DNA of 64,000 bases from positions 1-64,000 of the forward strand of contig CALSLN010000005.1 in NCBI GenBank assembly GCA_943787205.1, in the 5' to 3' direction. Positions 1 through 10,356 of the stretch are shown piece after piece. The DNA is from an uncultured Rhodospirillaceae bacterium. Its GTDB lineage: Bacteria > Pseudomonadota > Alphaproteobacteria > Rhodospirillales > Rhodospirillaceae. The translations under genes were made by a program, and so were the position numbers. The notes beneath the pieces were generated by a model. It saw only the letters and a program-made list of their open reading frames with translations. It was not told where the DNA came from and did not search any database. Numbering within the stretch: the stretch's first letter is position 1; the number at the start of each line of letters is the position of its first letter.

Positions 1-1651
1 GCTTTTCCTTGAACTGACGGCGGACTTCAACCACCACAGCACCACCAGCGCGGCCAACAGCCTGCATGCCCATCGATCCGAACAAGTACGGCAGCATGCC
101 GCCAATGAACAGACCAACCACGACATACGGGTCCTTCAAGGAGAAGGCTATGCCAGCGAGTTCTGGGAAGTAGAACTCAAGGTCAGAGGTATACGCTGCG
201 AATAGAACCAACGACGCAAGTGCCGCTGATCCAATGGCGTAGCCCTTGGTTACCGCTTTCGTGGTGTTACCAACGGCATCCAAAGTATCCGTGATCTTAC
301 GGGACGTCTTCGGGAAGTTCAGCCATCTCGGCAATACCACCTGCGTTATCCGTCACCGGACCGTAGGCGTCCAATGCAACAACCATTCCTGCAAGCGCCA
401 GCATCGTGGTCGCGGCAATTGCGATCCCGAATAGTCCGGCCTGAAGGAAGGCTGCAATAATCGCGACCGAAATCAGCAGCACGGGAAGTGCGGTTGATTC
501 CATGGAAACGGCAAGACCTTGGATAACGTTAGTACCGTGCCCAGTCGTCGAGGCTTCTGCGACACTCTTAACAGGACGATAGTCCGTACCTGTGTAGTAC
601 TCTGTGATCCAGATGATCAAACCCGTCACAACAAGTCCGATGAATGCACAAATGATCATCTGACCACTCGTGATCGCGGTCCCATCCGTCATCAACACGT
701 CTTCTGCAAACATCATGTTGGTGACAACATAAATCAGACCTGCAGAAACAACGGCGCAGACGATAAAGCCGCGATACAAGGCAGCCATAACTTTTCCGCC
801 GTCTTTCACGCCAGCAAAGAACATGCCGATGATCGAGCCGAAAATACACACGGCACCGATAACCAACGGATAAAGCATTGTAGTTGCCTGCGCAGCACCT
901 TCGAAGAAGATGGTACCAAGCAGCATGGTTGCAACGACTGTGACCGCATAGGTCTCAAACAAGTCAGCGGCCATACCTGCACAATCGCCAACATTGTCTC
1001 CGACGTTATCGGCGATCGTTGCTGGGTTGCGTGGGTCATCTTCCGGAATACCGGCTTCAAACTTTACCAACCAAGTCGGCGCCAACATCAGCACCCTTGG
1101 TGAAGATACCACCACCAAGACGGGCAAAGATCGAAATGAGCGAAGCACCAAAGGACAGAGCAATAAGTGACTCAATCAGCTTGCGCTCATCGACGCCCAT
1201 GCTTTGAAGAAAGAAGTAGTACCCAGCAACGGCTAAAATACCGAGGCCAACCACCAACATTCCGGTTACCCCACCAGATTTGAACGCGACAGCGTGAGCC
1301 GCACTCATTCCGCTGGACCGTGCTGCTTCAGCTGTCCGCACGTTTGCACGTACAGAGACGTTCATTACCGACATAACCAGCAAGCCCAGAGCAAACAGCC
1401 CAATGACAAAGCCAATAGCCGACAGAGTGCCGAGCGTGAGGAATAGGATGATCGTGACAATAACGCCAACGATCGCGACCGTCTTATATTGACGGTTGAG
1501 GTACGCAGCCGCGCCTTCTTGAATAGCAGTGGCGATTTCGACCATGCGGTCGGTGCCGGTGCCAGTTTTCATCAGGCTCTGGATAGTAAGAATTCCATAG
1601 ATAATGGCGACAAACGCCGCTACCCAGGACAATTAATTCGAGAGTGCTCAT
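1..1651 (-). CDS. hppA: Proton-translocating membrane pyrophosphatase, K+-independent type (3' end outside window; frameshifted)
   Basis: Integral membrane enzyme that couples pyrophosphate hydrolysis to proton pumping. Seen: the substrate-site region [12 protein letters not shown] followed by [16 protein letters not shown] and DNVGDCAG, and many hydrophobic segments. The K+-site region reads [10 protein letters not shown]; lysine there marks the K+-insensitive class, where K+-dependent enzymes have alanine. The C-terminus runs off the left edge at [12 protein letters not shown], so roughly the last 45 residues are missing. Three single-base shifts break the frame: near 1632 just after the start (ATG at 1649-1651, MSTLELI), at about 1058 (extra T in AAAGTTTGAA) and at about 300 (extra C in GTCCCGTAAG). 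Removing the extra base at the last two restores the family sequence. Upstream is a FliL-like gene on the same strand. Confidence 0.93.
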
Positions 1652-1860
1652 ACTCGTTCCATTCGATTCGTTGATTAGACCGGATAAATCGGCCGTTAGA
1701 CCCGAAAAAACCCTTTAGGATCAATGATATAAACTAATTAGCCACCTCCCCGCCCGGGAAAGCGCGCGGAGGGTGCCAGAATGATTAGGGCCGTGCAACA
1801 GAAGAGTCGGTTGAAACCGATAGGAAACCTGGGGTTTAGGGCTCGTACCCGCCTCGCTGA

Positions 1861-2346
1861 TTACTGCTCAAAGACTGTAATCAACAGCACATCAGATACC
1901 TTGTCGCCATAGACATCGTGGGCCGCAGCAACCATTTCCTTCTTGATCCCTCTTGGATCGGGCCGCCTATTCTTAGAATAGTGCTTTTGGAAATAGACAA
2001 CGAGACGCTCAGTTAACCGACTTTCCATACGCGGAAGCCCATTTTCCACGGCGGGCCTATTGCCCTGTGCGATCTCCATCCGTGCCGTGATGTAGATACG
2101 TTTGATAACCCGTGCGTCAAGAATGACTGGAATCACCAAATCTTCCAGTGGATAGAGCATCGGCGCTCTCTCTGGAGGTACAAAAGCTGGCTTTCCTCTG
2201 GGCTCATTGCCCATTCCGTCGCCATCAGCCATTTCAGCTTCTGGGTCTCCCAAAGGATTTGGAACGACATCCATGACTACTAAACCAGCAAATCCACTGC
2301 CAAGGACAAGAGTCAGAACGACAATAATGATGATGACACGCTTCAT
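1861..2346 (-). CDS. FliL-like single-pass membrane protein
   Basis: A 161-residue protein with an N-terminal transmembrane segment (about residues 3-24), a polar linker rich in Pro, Gly and acidic residues (about 32-60), and an extracytoplasmic domain. That domain has the FliL pattern: a beta-strand-rich stretch (YPLEDLVIPVILDARVIKRI), then a helical part ending VLLITVFEQ. FliL proteins sit at the flagellar basal body around the stator. A motB gene lies 16 kb away, but no other flagellar gene is adjacent. Unnamed membrane proteins often occupy this slot between thiL and hppA in alphaproteobacteria, so a flagellar role is inference. The frame is intact, and it is probably transcribed with thiL upstream. 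Confidence 0.6.
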   Translation of the reverse strand: MKRVIIIIVVLTLVLGSGFAGLVVMDVVPNPLGDPEAEMADGDGMGNEPRGKPAFVPPERAPMLYPLEDLVIPVILDARVIKRIYITARMEIAQGNRPAVENGLPRMESRLTERLVVYFQKHYSKNRRPDPRGIKKEMVAAAHDVYGDKVSDVLLITVFEQ

Positions 2347-2427
2347 AATTTATGACTTTGACTCTAATTCATGCGCCGGTAAACCGGCCGCACATTAAAA
2401 CTTAGGTACAGTGGCAAACGACAAAGC

Positions 2428-3416
2428 TCATTCGTGTTGAAAGCCTAGCGTCTCAAACTGAACCCCTACTCCGTTCGCATCCACCACATTCGCATCTACC
2501 CCAGACTGAAACAGTCCAATGCGTGTCAACCGGATCGGTCCAGACCGCATCAAATCAGTGATCTGCGATTTCCCGCTCCGCAGGAACTGCAAATGCCAAT
2601 TCATAATCGTCTCCGCCGGTCAGTATGGTCGACCAGACATCCACATCAGATTGCAGCAACTCTGTCGCGGCAGGAGACAATGGAATAGCACTCTGTTCGA
2701 TACGGCAACCCGACAACCCGATGCTTTGCACATGTGCCCAACGTCCGCGACCAACCCATCCGACACATCAATGCACGCCCGAACCAAGCCAGCTAATGAG
2801 AGTCCCGTTTCAATACGCGGTTGCGGCACGTGATAACGGTTAGACAGAAAGTCCTGATGTGCGGCGGAAAGGCTCGGCAGTTCTCCACGCGCAGCCAACA
2901 AGCCCAACGCACCGTCTCCCACCGTCCCTGAGACCCAAAGAGAATCACCGGGTTTCGCGAGACTGCGTCTTAAAACGTCTTCCTTCTTTACGGAGCCTAC
3001 AGCCGTGATCGTTACAATAAAGGGTCCATCCTGCCGGATGATGTCACCCGCCCATAAGGGGGATAGAGAATTCTTCAACGTCCTCAGCCAAGCCAGATAT
3101 AAACTCTTTTAGAAATACTTCGTCTGTGTCGCGGCCAATACAAAGAGCCATAAAGAAGCCAATTGGTTTTGCGCCCATTGACGCAAGATCAGACAAGTTA
3201 ACTCTGAGAGCCTTGCGCGCCATGTCACCCCGGCGGATCATCAACCAACATATGGATGCCAATTGCCAAGGCATCCTTGGTCATAACAAGGGCGGCCCCT
3301 GCAGGGGACTCAGGTAGAACAGCGGCATCGTCAGATAGGGCAAATGCGCCAGGGGCATTCACGGCCAATGGCTTTAGAAGAGTGTCGATCAATTCAAATT
3401 CGGATAGTCGAGGCAT
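2428..3416 (-). CDS. thiL: Thiamine-monophosphate kinase (frameshifted)
   Basis: ATP-dependent phosphorylation of thiamine monophosphate to thiamine pyrophosphate, the last step of cofactor synthesis. Seen in successive frames: N-terminus SEFELIDTLLKPLA with SDDAAVL (3225-3416); VNLSDLASMGAKPIGF (3044-3274); GDIIRQDGPFIVTITAVGSV, CIDVSDGLVADVGHM (2620-3078); and LTGGDDYELAFAVPAERE in a further frame, with the protein finishing at the TGA at 2428-2430. These are the conserved AIR-synthase-like ATP and substrate motifs of ThiL in the correct order and total length (about 325 residues). The breaks near 3230, 3060 and 2620-2580 look like single-base errors. The gene lies directly downstream of nusB, its usual alphaproteobacterial neighbour. 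Confidence 0.9.
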
Positions 3417-3435
3417 GTTTGGCCTCCGGTTTACG

Positions 3436-3946
3436 TTACGATGCGGCTAGTTCTTTGCTACGCAACACGCGCGCAATTTTATCAAGAACTGCATTTACCA
3501 TCTTTGGTTCCGGGCCGTTGTAAAACGCGTGCGTGATATCGACGTATTCAGAAATTATAACCTTAGCCGGAGCATCGCTGGCCCCTAAAAGTTCTGCAAC
3601 AGCTGCACGCAGTATTGAACGAACAATGAGTTCGAGCCGGTCTTTCGGCCCACCCATCACTCAAATTAGCATTGATCATATCGTCGATATCATCTTGGCG
3701 CGCGATCGCTTCAGAGACGAGTCCGGAGAACATCCCAGCATCCATTTCAGCAAGGCGGACTTGTGTTTCAGCCTCTGTATCAGGATCTTCGTTAATCGCT
3801 GTTCCGCCCAATCGGCCGGCTAAGAAATCACGGACAACCTTAGTGTAATCGGCCTCAGTTGTTGCCACCTGATACAACGCCTGAACGGCTGCTAAACGGG
3901 CCGCGCTTTTAACCGACAACCGTGTCGCCTTTTGGGCGTTTTCCAA
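3436..3946 (-). CDS. nusB: Transcription antitermination factor NusB (frameshifted)
   Basis: Small helical RNA-binding protein that pairs with NusE (S10) on boxA RNA in rRNA antitermination. The N-terminal piece (3563-3946) has SARLAAVQALYQ, the signature of NusB helix 1. The C-terminal piece (3436-3660) has DRLELIVRSILRAAVAEL, then VIISEYVDITHAF and PKMVNAVLDKIAR, the second conserved half. One shift near 3655 separates them: DGWAERP should continue straight into KDRLELIVR. The start is uncertain: TTG at 3946 gives MENAQKATRLS, and a GTG a few bases upstream overlaps the ribH stop. It sits between ribH and thiL. Confidence 0.92.
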
Positions 3947-3949
3947 CGC

Positions 3950-4412
3950 TCACGCTTCAACCCCAAGCGTTGACCGTATTTCGATGAGTCTCAGGCAAGC
4001 CTTTGCCGCCTTTCCACCGAAGTCCTTGCGCGACACATCGGCACGCTCTTCAGCCAAAGCCCTTGTTGGACAAGTCAAAATTCCATTACCAACCGGAAAG
4101 GCATGCGCCAATGCAACATCCTGCGTGCCACGCATCGATTCTGTGCACACATGCTCATAGTGATCCGTGTCACCTTTGATTGCGCAGCCTAGAACAATGC
4201 CGCCATCAAAACATCCGACCAGTTTCAGGATCACCTTTACCTTCGATGGCAAACTGTAGCGTCGCTGGTATCTCTAAAATTCCAGGCACCGCGATACGAT
4301 AAATCGTGCCACCTGCTTCTTCTATCGCTGCAATTGCGCCAGCAGCCAGCTGGTCAGAGAGGTCGTCGTAGAAACGAGCTTCGATCAGAACAATGTGTGG
4401 TGCGTCAGTCAT
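3950..4412 (-). CDS. ribH: 6,7-dimethyl-8-ribityllumazine synthase (frameshifted)
   Basis: Condenses the 4-carbon product of RibB with the ribitylamino-pyrimidine to form lumazine, the penultimate step of riboflavin synthesis. The N-terminal frame (4206-4412) has IVLIEARFYDDLSDQLAAGA and VPGILEIPATLQFA. The C-terminal frame (3950-4252) has VLGCAIKGDTDHYEHV, then VGNGILTC. The shift is near 4220-4240. VPGxxEIP, GCxIxGxTxHYxxV and GxLT are the substrate-binding loops of the family. It sits between ribB and nusB, 10 bases after the ribB stop. Confidence 0.92.
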
Positions 4413-4422
4413 AACTCGTCAG

Positions 4423-5535
4423 TCAGTCTTCTAGAGGAATAGGGCGTTGCTCTGTAACTTTTAGACCATAGCCGTCCAAGCCAATAATTGTGCGGGGTGT
4501 ATTGCTGAGCAAGATCATATCTTTGATACCCAGGTCGACCAATATCTGCGCACCGACGCCATAATCGATCAGGCGCGCTGGAGAATCTTCGCCAGTCACT
4601 TGCGCCTTTATCCGCTCGCCTACTTGCGATTTCTCCATTTCTCGCAATACGACCACGGCGCCGTTGCCGTGATCTGCGACCATAGACATCGCTCTATGAA
4701 GCTCGCCGGTCTTCGGGCTATCTGAATCCCAAAACATATCGGCAAGAACGTTGACCTGGTGCATACGCACCATAACGGATTGATCGCCGCGCAGGTCACC
4801 CTTCACCAATGCCATATGTTCGATATTGGACAATAGGTTCTTGTATATCCTAAGCGTCCACCCTCGCCCGTATTTTGAGTTGAAGGGCCGCTCCGCTGTC
4901 ATCTCAATGTATTTCTCGGTCCGGCGTCGATAGGCGATGAGGTCAGCAATGGTTGCGATCTTAAGGCCATGGTGCTGAGCGAACGGAATCAAGTCTGGCA
5001 TGCGTGCCATGTTGCCATCATCATTCATGATCTCACAGATGACACCAGAGGCCGTTAGCCCGGCCATCCGGCAAATATCTACAGCGGCTTCGGTGTGGCC
5101 GGCCCGCACGAGCACACCACCATCTCGTGCCATGAGAGGAAACACATGTCCCGGTGTTGCTAAATCTGCCCTTCCTTTTTGAGGATCGATCGCCACCGAA
5201 ATTGTGTGCGCTCGGTCTCCAGCAGAAATACCCGTTGTCACACCGTCTGCGGCTTCAATGCTGACCGTAAACGCCGTCGCAAGACGCGATTGATTGTGCG
5301 CTTCCATTAGAGGCAGGTTTAATTCTTCACAACGGTCTTGCGACAGAGCTAAACAAATCAACCCTCGACCGTACTTGGCCATAAAATTAACCGCGTCTGG
5401 GGTCGCCATTTGGGCTGGGACGATAAGATCGCCTTCATTCTCACGATCCTCGTCATCCACAAGAATGAACATCCGCCCGTTACGGGCGTCTTCAATGATC
5501 TCCTCAATGGAAGACAAGTTTTTTGAATAAGGCAC
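4423..5535 (-). CDS. ribB: 3,4-dihydroxy-2-butanone-4-phosphate synthase with degenerate GTP cyclohydrolase II domain (RibBX type)
   Basis: Converts ribulose 5-phosphate into the 4-carbon unit of riboflavin. The N-terminal domain (about residues 1-205) is complete, with DDEDRENEGD at residues 27-36 and a conserved THSR-type region replaced by DRAHTISVA, plus PGHVFPLMARDGGVLVRAGHTEA. The C-terminal half (about 206-370) has the GTP cyclohydrolase II fold, ending in ILLSNTP and IIGLDGYGL. The position where RibA carries its three zinc cysteines after the VRMH strand reads DMFWDSDSP and has none. Cyclohydrolase activity is therefore not expected, and a separate ribA is needed. Start GTG at 5535. 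The frame is intact, unlike most neighbours. Confidence 0.92.
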   Translation of the reverse strand: MPYSKNLSSIEEIIEDARNGRMFILVDDEDRENEGDLIVPAQMATPDAVNFMAKYGRGLICLALSQDRCEELNLPLMEAHNQSRLATAFTVSIEAADGVTTGISAGDRAHTISVAIDPQKGRADLATPGHVFPLMARDGGVLVRAGHTEAAVDICRMAGLTASGVICEIMNDDGNMARMPDLIPFAQHHGLKIATIADLIAYRRRTEKYIEMTAERPFNSKYGRGWTLRIYKNLLSNIEHMALVKGDLRGDQSVMVRMHQVNVLADMFWDSDSPKTGELHRAMSMVADHGNGAVVVLREMEKSQVGERIKAQVTGEDSPARLIDYGVGAQILVDLGIKDMILLSNTPRTIIGLDGYGLKVTEQRPIPLED

Positions 5536-5543
5536 AGACAGGC

Positions 5544-6140
5544 TCAGGATTGTTTGAGAAGGCGCGCAACATAACGCGCAAGCATATCGATTTCTATGTT
5601 GACGATATCGCCAACCGCCAGAGTGCCAAAAGTTGTCACGGCGCAGGTGTGCGGAATGATGTTTACACCAAACGTATCATCACCGACTTCATTGACCGTC
5701 AGCGATACGCCGTCGACCGCCACAGACCCCTTTTCGGCAATAAACCGGGCGAAATCGACAGGAACCTTGAACGTAAACCGAAAAGAGTCTCCGTCAGCTT
5801 GACGCTCCGTCACTTCTGCCGTGCAGTCCACGTGACCAGAAACGAGATGGCCTCCCATTTCATCACCAAGCTTTATGGGACCGCTCAAGATTAATACGGC
5901 GGCCAATCTGCCAGGCACCCAGGTGTTCGTTCTGTTTAGGCTTTCCCCTGAAACGTCGACGCCTAAACTGGTTCGGAGCAAGCTCAACGGCAGTAAGGCA
6001 ACATCCATTGCATGCTATAGAAGCGCCCAGTTCAACCGTCGTCGTGTCATAGGCCTGTTTTAATATCCAGGCGGACACCGCCGTCTGTCGGAATCACGGC
6101 AGGCAATTTGGCCCAAGTCGGTCACAAGTCCAGTAAACAT
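5544..6140 (-). CDS. ribE: Riboflavin synthase alpha chain (frameshifted)
   Basis: Dismutates two lumazines to riboflavin. Start ATG at 6138-6140 (MFTGLVTDLGQI), the near-universal N-terminus of the family. The middle part lies in a second frame (5863-6078) with TTVELGASIACNGCCLTAV and WQIGRRINLERS. The second barrel is in a third frame (5544-6008) with KLGDEMGGHLVSGHVDC, VAVDGVSLTVNEV and VNIIPHT. The breaks near 6070, 5960 and 5880 are of single-base type. The two tandem lumazine-binding barrels are both present, about 200 residues in all. It lies between ribD (3 bases upstream) and ribB. Confidence 0.9.
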
Positions 6141-6142
6141 GA

Positions 6143-7276
6143 TTAAAACAGTGTGCACTCGATCAAGAATTTCAAGGGTATCCGGGCCCAAAACCCGAAT
6201 ATCTGCTCTTTCAAAGGTCGGAGCATCTGACAGTCGGCTAAGGTCTAGCGCACCAATCGCCGCTCTACCATCTCCTCCCAGCACGATAGGCCCTTTAAAC
6301 GCGGTAAATACGGTCAATTAGGCCCGCGCGCAGGAAAGAAGCCGCAACTTGGCCACCGCCCTTCTATTAGGACCCGTGTCATGCCGCGCTCGGCCAATAT
6401 AAGCAACGCTGCGCGGGCGAAATGCTGCATCTGATGTTTCAGATACGACTACCACCTCAACACCCCAGTCGTTTCAAAGCCTCTACCTTAGAGCTTTCGG
6501 CATTGGGCCCCGTTAAAATCCAAGTTGGAATGGTCGTTGCGGTCGATACCAAATTAGACGTTTCAGCAATACGAAGCCGACGATCAAGCACGACTCTTAC
6601 AGGCTGATAGTGGGGAGTCTGCGTCTATCCCCGGCAGACGACATGTTAAAGTAGGGTCGTCGCTATCAACGGTGCCAGACCCGACCAAAATCGCGTCATA
6701 TTGGGGATCTTAGAAGATGGCCATAGTTTCGGGCTCTATCACCTGTGATCCATTGGCTATCACCATTTTTCAAGGCTATTCGACCATCGAGGCTAGTCGC
6801 ACTTTTAAGGGCCGTGAACGGACAGTTTCTCTTTTGAAAACTTGAAGAACCCGGCATTCAGAACCGCAGCCTCTTCCGCCCAAAGATTTGAGTCCACATC
6901 CATGCCTGCGGCTTTTAGGGCAGCAATACCGCCCCCATCGACACGGTCATCTGGGTCAAGAAGCGGCAATCACAACACGTGTCACCCCACTTTCGATCAA
7001 AGCGTCTGTACATGGCGGCGTCTGACCTTGATGACAGCAAGGCTCAAGAGACACGTATGCAGTGCCACCTTTCGCCGCTAAGCCGGCAATGGCCAGAGCT
7101 TGAGTTTCCGCGTGAGGACGACCACCGGGCTGGGTCCAACCACGCCCAACAACAAGCCCGTCATTAACAATCACGCAGCCAACACTCGGATTAGGCGCCG
7201 TGGTGCCAAGACCACGAGATGCGAGCGCTAGGGCATTTTTCATATACCCTAAATCGCTCGCGTTTCTTGGGGTCAT
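6143..7276 (-). CDS. ribD: Bifunctional diaminohydroxyphosphoribosylaminopyrimidine deaminase / reductase (frameshifted)
   Basis: Carries out the deamination and side-chain reduction steps of riboflavin synthesis. The deaminase domain (6956-7276) is clear: NPSVGCVIV, GGRPHAETQAL (catalytic HAE) and SLEPCCHQGQTPPC (zinc cysteines). The reductase half (about 6145-6950) is scattered over several frames; pieces such as LGPDTLEIL near its end are legible. The protein probably ends with CTLF at the TAA at 6143-6145, just before ribE. Its ATG overlaps the nrdR stop (ATGA at 7273-7276). At least four shifts occur in the reductase half, the worst stretch of this operon. Confidence 0.85.
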
Positions 7277-7744
7277 TCGTCCAGGTCCGGGTTTTCCGAT
7301 ATAGTCTCAACAAAACTCTCGAAGTCCTTGGATTCACGAAAGTTTTTGTAAACTGAGGCAAACCGTCTGTAGGCCACCTTTATCGAGACCCTTCGAGAGC
7401 CTCCATGACCATTTCACCGATGACGTCAGATTGGCAGTTCACTCTCGCCCATGCTTTCCAAACGACGTTGAATGCCGTTCACGACACGCTCGATACGTTC
7501 TTCCTCAACAGGCCGCTTACGGCACGCAATGTGCAAAGACCGAGACAGTTTCTCACGATCAAACGGCACACGTTGGCCACCCTTCTTCGTAATAATCAGA
7601 TCACGCAGCTGAACCCGCTCGAACGTCGTAAACCGGGCCGCACAGGCTGGGCAAAACCGCCGTCGCCTAATGGCTGCGTTGTCTTCAGTTGGTCGAGGAG
7701 TCCTTAACCTGGGTATCTAGACCCCCACAATACGGACAGCGCAT
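7273..7744 (-). CDS. nrdR: Transcriptional repressor NrdR (frameshifted)
   Basis: ATP/dATP-sensing zinc protein that represses ribonucleotide reductase genes. Start ATG at 7742-7744 gives [16 protein letters not shown], the first zinc knuckle. An extra C after GACTC then breaks the frame; removing it restores [16 protein letters not shown] and the second knuckle CPAC, followed by [12 protein letters not shown]. Further pieces around 7300-7550 correspond to the ATP-cone domain and end at the TGA at 7273-7275. It lies between glyA and ribD, the standard alphaproteobacterial arrangement. Confidence 0.88.
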
Positions 7745-7765
7745 GGTTCCCCTCCCCTGTGCTTG

Positions 7766-9076
7766 TCAGGAATAAATCGGAAATTTACGGCAAAGCTCTT
7801 CAGCTCGACCGCGTACATCGTTCTCAACCGCAGATGTGTCGTCCGGATTGGCAGCTAAAGCGTCGAATACTTCGCAGATCAACTCGCCAACATAACGAAA
7901 CTCGTCAACGCCAAAGCCTCGTGTCGTGCCTGCGGGTGTTCCAAGCCGTTACGCCTGACGTTACCATCGGCTTCTCAGGATCAAACGGAATCCCATTCTT
8001 ATTACAAGTGATTCCGGCTCGTTCGAGCGCTTGTTCCACGACGTTGCCCTTCAAGCCTTTAGGACGCAAATCCACCAGCTTGAGGTGCGTGTCTGTTCCG
8101 CCTGAAACGATATCAACGCCGCCCTTAACCAGCGTTTCCGCCAAGACCTTTGCGTTTTCGATCACCTGGCTGGCATAGACCTTAAATTCTGGCTTTAGTG
8201 CCTCACCAAATGCGACCGCTTTCCCGGCAATCACGTGCATCAGCGGGCCACCTTGGAGGCCCGGGAAAATGGCAGAATTCAGCTTTTTCACGAATTTATC
8301 GTTGTTCGACAAAATCATGCCACCGCGCGGTCCGCGCAGCGTTTTATGAGTTGTGGTCGTTACAACGTCCGCAATGGGAAGCGGGCTTGGGTGCACACCT
8401 GCAGCCACAAGGCCTGCAAAGTGAGCCATATCAACCATGAGGTAGGCCCCAACACTGTCGGCAATCGCTCTAAACTTCTCAAAGTCGATAACTCTTGGAT
8501 AGGCAGAACCACCAGCGATAATCAGCTTTGGCTTATGTTCTTTGGCGAGGCTTTCGACCTGGTCAAAATCAATCAGGCTATCTTGTTGGCGCACGCCGTA
8601 CTGCACAGCGTTAAACCATTTCCCTGAAATATTGGGTGGAGCTCCATGGGTTAAATGGCCCCCCGCATCCAGTGACATTCCCATAATGGTATCACCGGGC
8701 TTTAATAATAGCGAGGTATACAGCTTCGTTGGCTTGAGCACCCGCATGAGGCTGAACGTTGGCATAGGAGCACCCGAACAGGGTTTTTGCCCGTTCAATC
8801 GCCAAGGTCTCGGCAATATCCACAGCCTCACAGCCGCCATAGTACCGTGTGCCCGGGTACCCTTCGGCATATTTATTGGTGAGGGACTGTCCCGACGGCC
8901 TCGAGCACGGCCTTGGAAACGATGTTTTCCGATGCGATGAGTTCGATTTGGGTCTGCTGGCGCGTTTCTTCTTGGCGAATAGCATCCATGACATCCGGAT
9001 CGCTTTCGTTGAGGGAAGGCCCCAAAAAAGGGATGGTTGGACGGCGTAATTCATTGGCAGATAGCCCTTTCAGCAT
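7766..9076 (-). CDS. glyA: Serine hydroxymethyltransferase (frameshifted)
   Basis: PLP enzyme that interconverts serine and glycine and loads one-carbon units onto tetrahydrofolate. Start ATG at 9074-9076. Frames in order: [21 protein letters not shown] (8873-9076); [17 protein letters not shown] and [10 protein letters not shown] (8692-9054); then a long piece (7905-8870) with [26 protein letters not shown], the PLP-lysine motif [16 protein letters not shown] and [13 protein letters not shown]. The last part, near 7920, is shifted and ends at the TGA at 7766-7768 (CRKFPIYS). Every catalytic block is present, so the shifts near 8890, 8700 and 7920 are probably sequence errors. Confidence 0.94.
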
Positions 9077-9105
9077 GGTGTTTGGGATCTCAATTAAGGT
9101 CCCGA

Positions 9106-9568
9106 TTAAGCAGCGCCCAGTTTTTCGACCCGTCGGGCATGACGGCCACCTTCAAAAGGCGTGTTAAAGAATGTCTTTAGACAAGCACGCGCTGTCTCTT
9201 CCTCTGTAACCCTCGCACCAACGGCCATGACATTGGCATCGTTATGGGCACGGGCCCATTTCTGCGGTCATCTCACTGTGCACCAGAGCGGCACGAACAC
9301 GTGGTTCTCGATTGGCGGCAATGCTAATCCCAATGCCAGTCCCACACACGAGAACGCCCGCTTTGGTTTGACCCTCAGCCACAGCTTTCGCAAGTTTCTG
9401 ACCAAAGTCTGGGTAGTCCACGGACGACTCATCCTCCGGGCCCAAATCGACAACGCTTAATCCCATTGCTTCAAGGTCGCCTTTAAGCACGGTTTTCAGA
9501 GCAAAACCGGCATGATCGCTGGCAATAGCGACCGCTTCGCCTGTCTTAAGAAATGGGGTGTCCGACAT
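9106..9568 (-). CDS. rpiB: Ribose-5-phosphate isomerase B (frameshifted near the end)
   Basis: Interconverts ribose 5-phosphate and ribulose 5-phosphate. Chosen start is ATG at 9566-9568 ([10 protein letters not shown]); the open frame extends 21 codons further upstream but those are not family-like. Seen: [11 protein letters not shown] (residues 16-26), [10 protein letters not shown] and the anion-hole loop VCGTGIG with Cys75, typical of RpiB. A shift at about 9250 leads into the C-terminus [14 protein letters not shown], then [13 protein letters not shown], ending at the TAA at 9106-9108. It is followed 30 bases later by glyA. The pair feeds pentose and one-carbon metabolism. Confidence 0.9.
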
Positions 9569-9720
9569 GGTGGAAATGCCTGCCTTAGCCGCAGACTCCT
9601 TGAGCGAAATGATATTTGGATCGGATACCACATATGGACTCTGCTTGCCAATGGACCACGAACCCTTTGGCGCTTTCTTTGTCCGACTAATCCGGTTCGA
9701 CTGTGTTGACGGAGATCGCC

Positions 9721-10230
9721 CTACTTACCCCGCAACGTAACTTTGACTGGGGTTGCAGGCCCTTCTACTTGAAAAGCAGCCTTATGATGGGGCGGCGCGC
9801 TCAGTACAATTTTTGGATCATTTGAGATTCCATAGGGTTCAGACGGCAGACCGAGCCAGTTCTTGTTGAACTTTTGATTGGCATCTTTGTCGTGATAGAT
9901 CGCGATCGCAAAGGTCCCACTCGCCTCTACCGGGATACAAATCCGCGTCACACCACTTTCTGCTTTCTGGCGCGTGCGGGATACGAGGCCAGCCTTATTC
10001 AGGAAACCGTCCGGATTGTCGTCATGAAGATCGACCGTGATCAAACCGACGGTCTTGCGCACATTATGAACTTCAAGCGCTATGAAATATGGATGCTCGA
10101 TACACGGATTATTTTCGAGACCAGACGCATTCTCGATCAACTCTTCGCCAACAACCAGTCTTGGCGCAAAGAGCGTGAGAGCTGTGATCGCGCAATATAG
10201 TGATAAAGCCTTACGTGTCCCCGTGTTCAC
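9721..10230 (-). CDS. Secreted DUF2141 family protein
   Basis: A 169-residue protein with an N-terminal hydrophobic segment ending near residue 28, read as a signal peptide. It is followed by a beta-rich domain with the DUF2141 hallmarks: GLITVDLHDDNPDGF, TFAIAIYHDKDANQKF and the tail LGLPSEPYGISND. Members are periplasmic or outer-membrane-associated proteins of unknown biochemical role. It lies downstream of lptF on the same strand with a gap of about 125 bases, and the frame is intact. Confidence 0.8.
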   Translation of the reverse strand: MNTGTRKALSLYCAITALTLFAPRLVVGEELIENASGLENNPCIEHPYFIALEVHNVRKTVGLITVDLHDDNPDGFLNKAGLVSRTRQKAESGVTRICIPVEASGTFAIAIYHDKDANQKFNKNWLGLPSEPYGISNDPKIVLSAPPHHKAAFQVEGPATPVKVTLRGK

Positions 10231-10356
10231 ACGCTCTTCCTCCCCAACTCACCTTAGCAAATACAAAACGCTGGCTGGCGCGACAAAAACACGTCCAAAG
10301 TCAGCACCGCAGCCCGCTAAGCGCTCTTAAGACGAAACCTCTTCCGAAGCGCTGAC

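Noticed and set aside
568-1060. Alternative-frame minus-strand ORFs inside hppA
   Set aside because: Arg/His/Cys-rich shadow translations overlapping a clear pyrophosphatase frame.
1741-1778. Imperfect GC-rich inverted repeat upstream of hppA
   Set aside because: Several mismatches and no U-run; not convincing as terminator or operator.
4413-7276. FMN riboswitch upstream of the riboflavin genes
   Set aside because: The genes are packed with gaps of a few bases and no conserved RFN-type sequence was seen in any of them.
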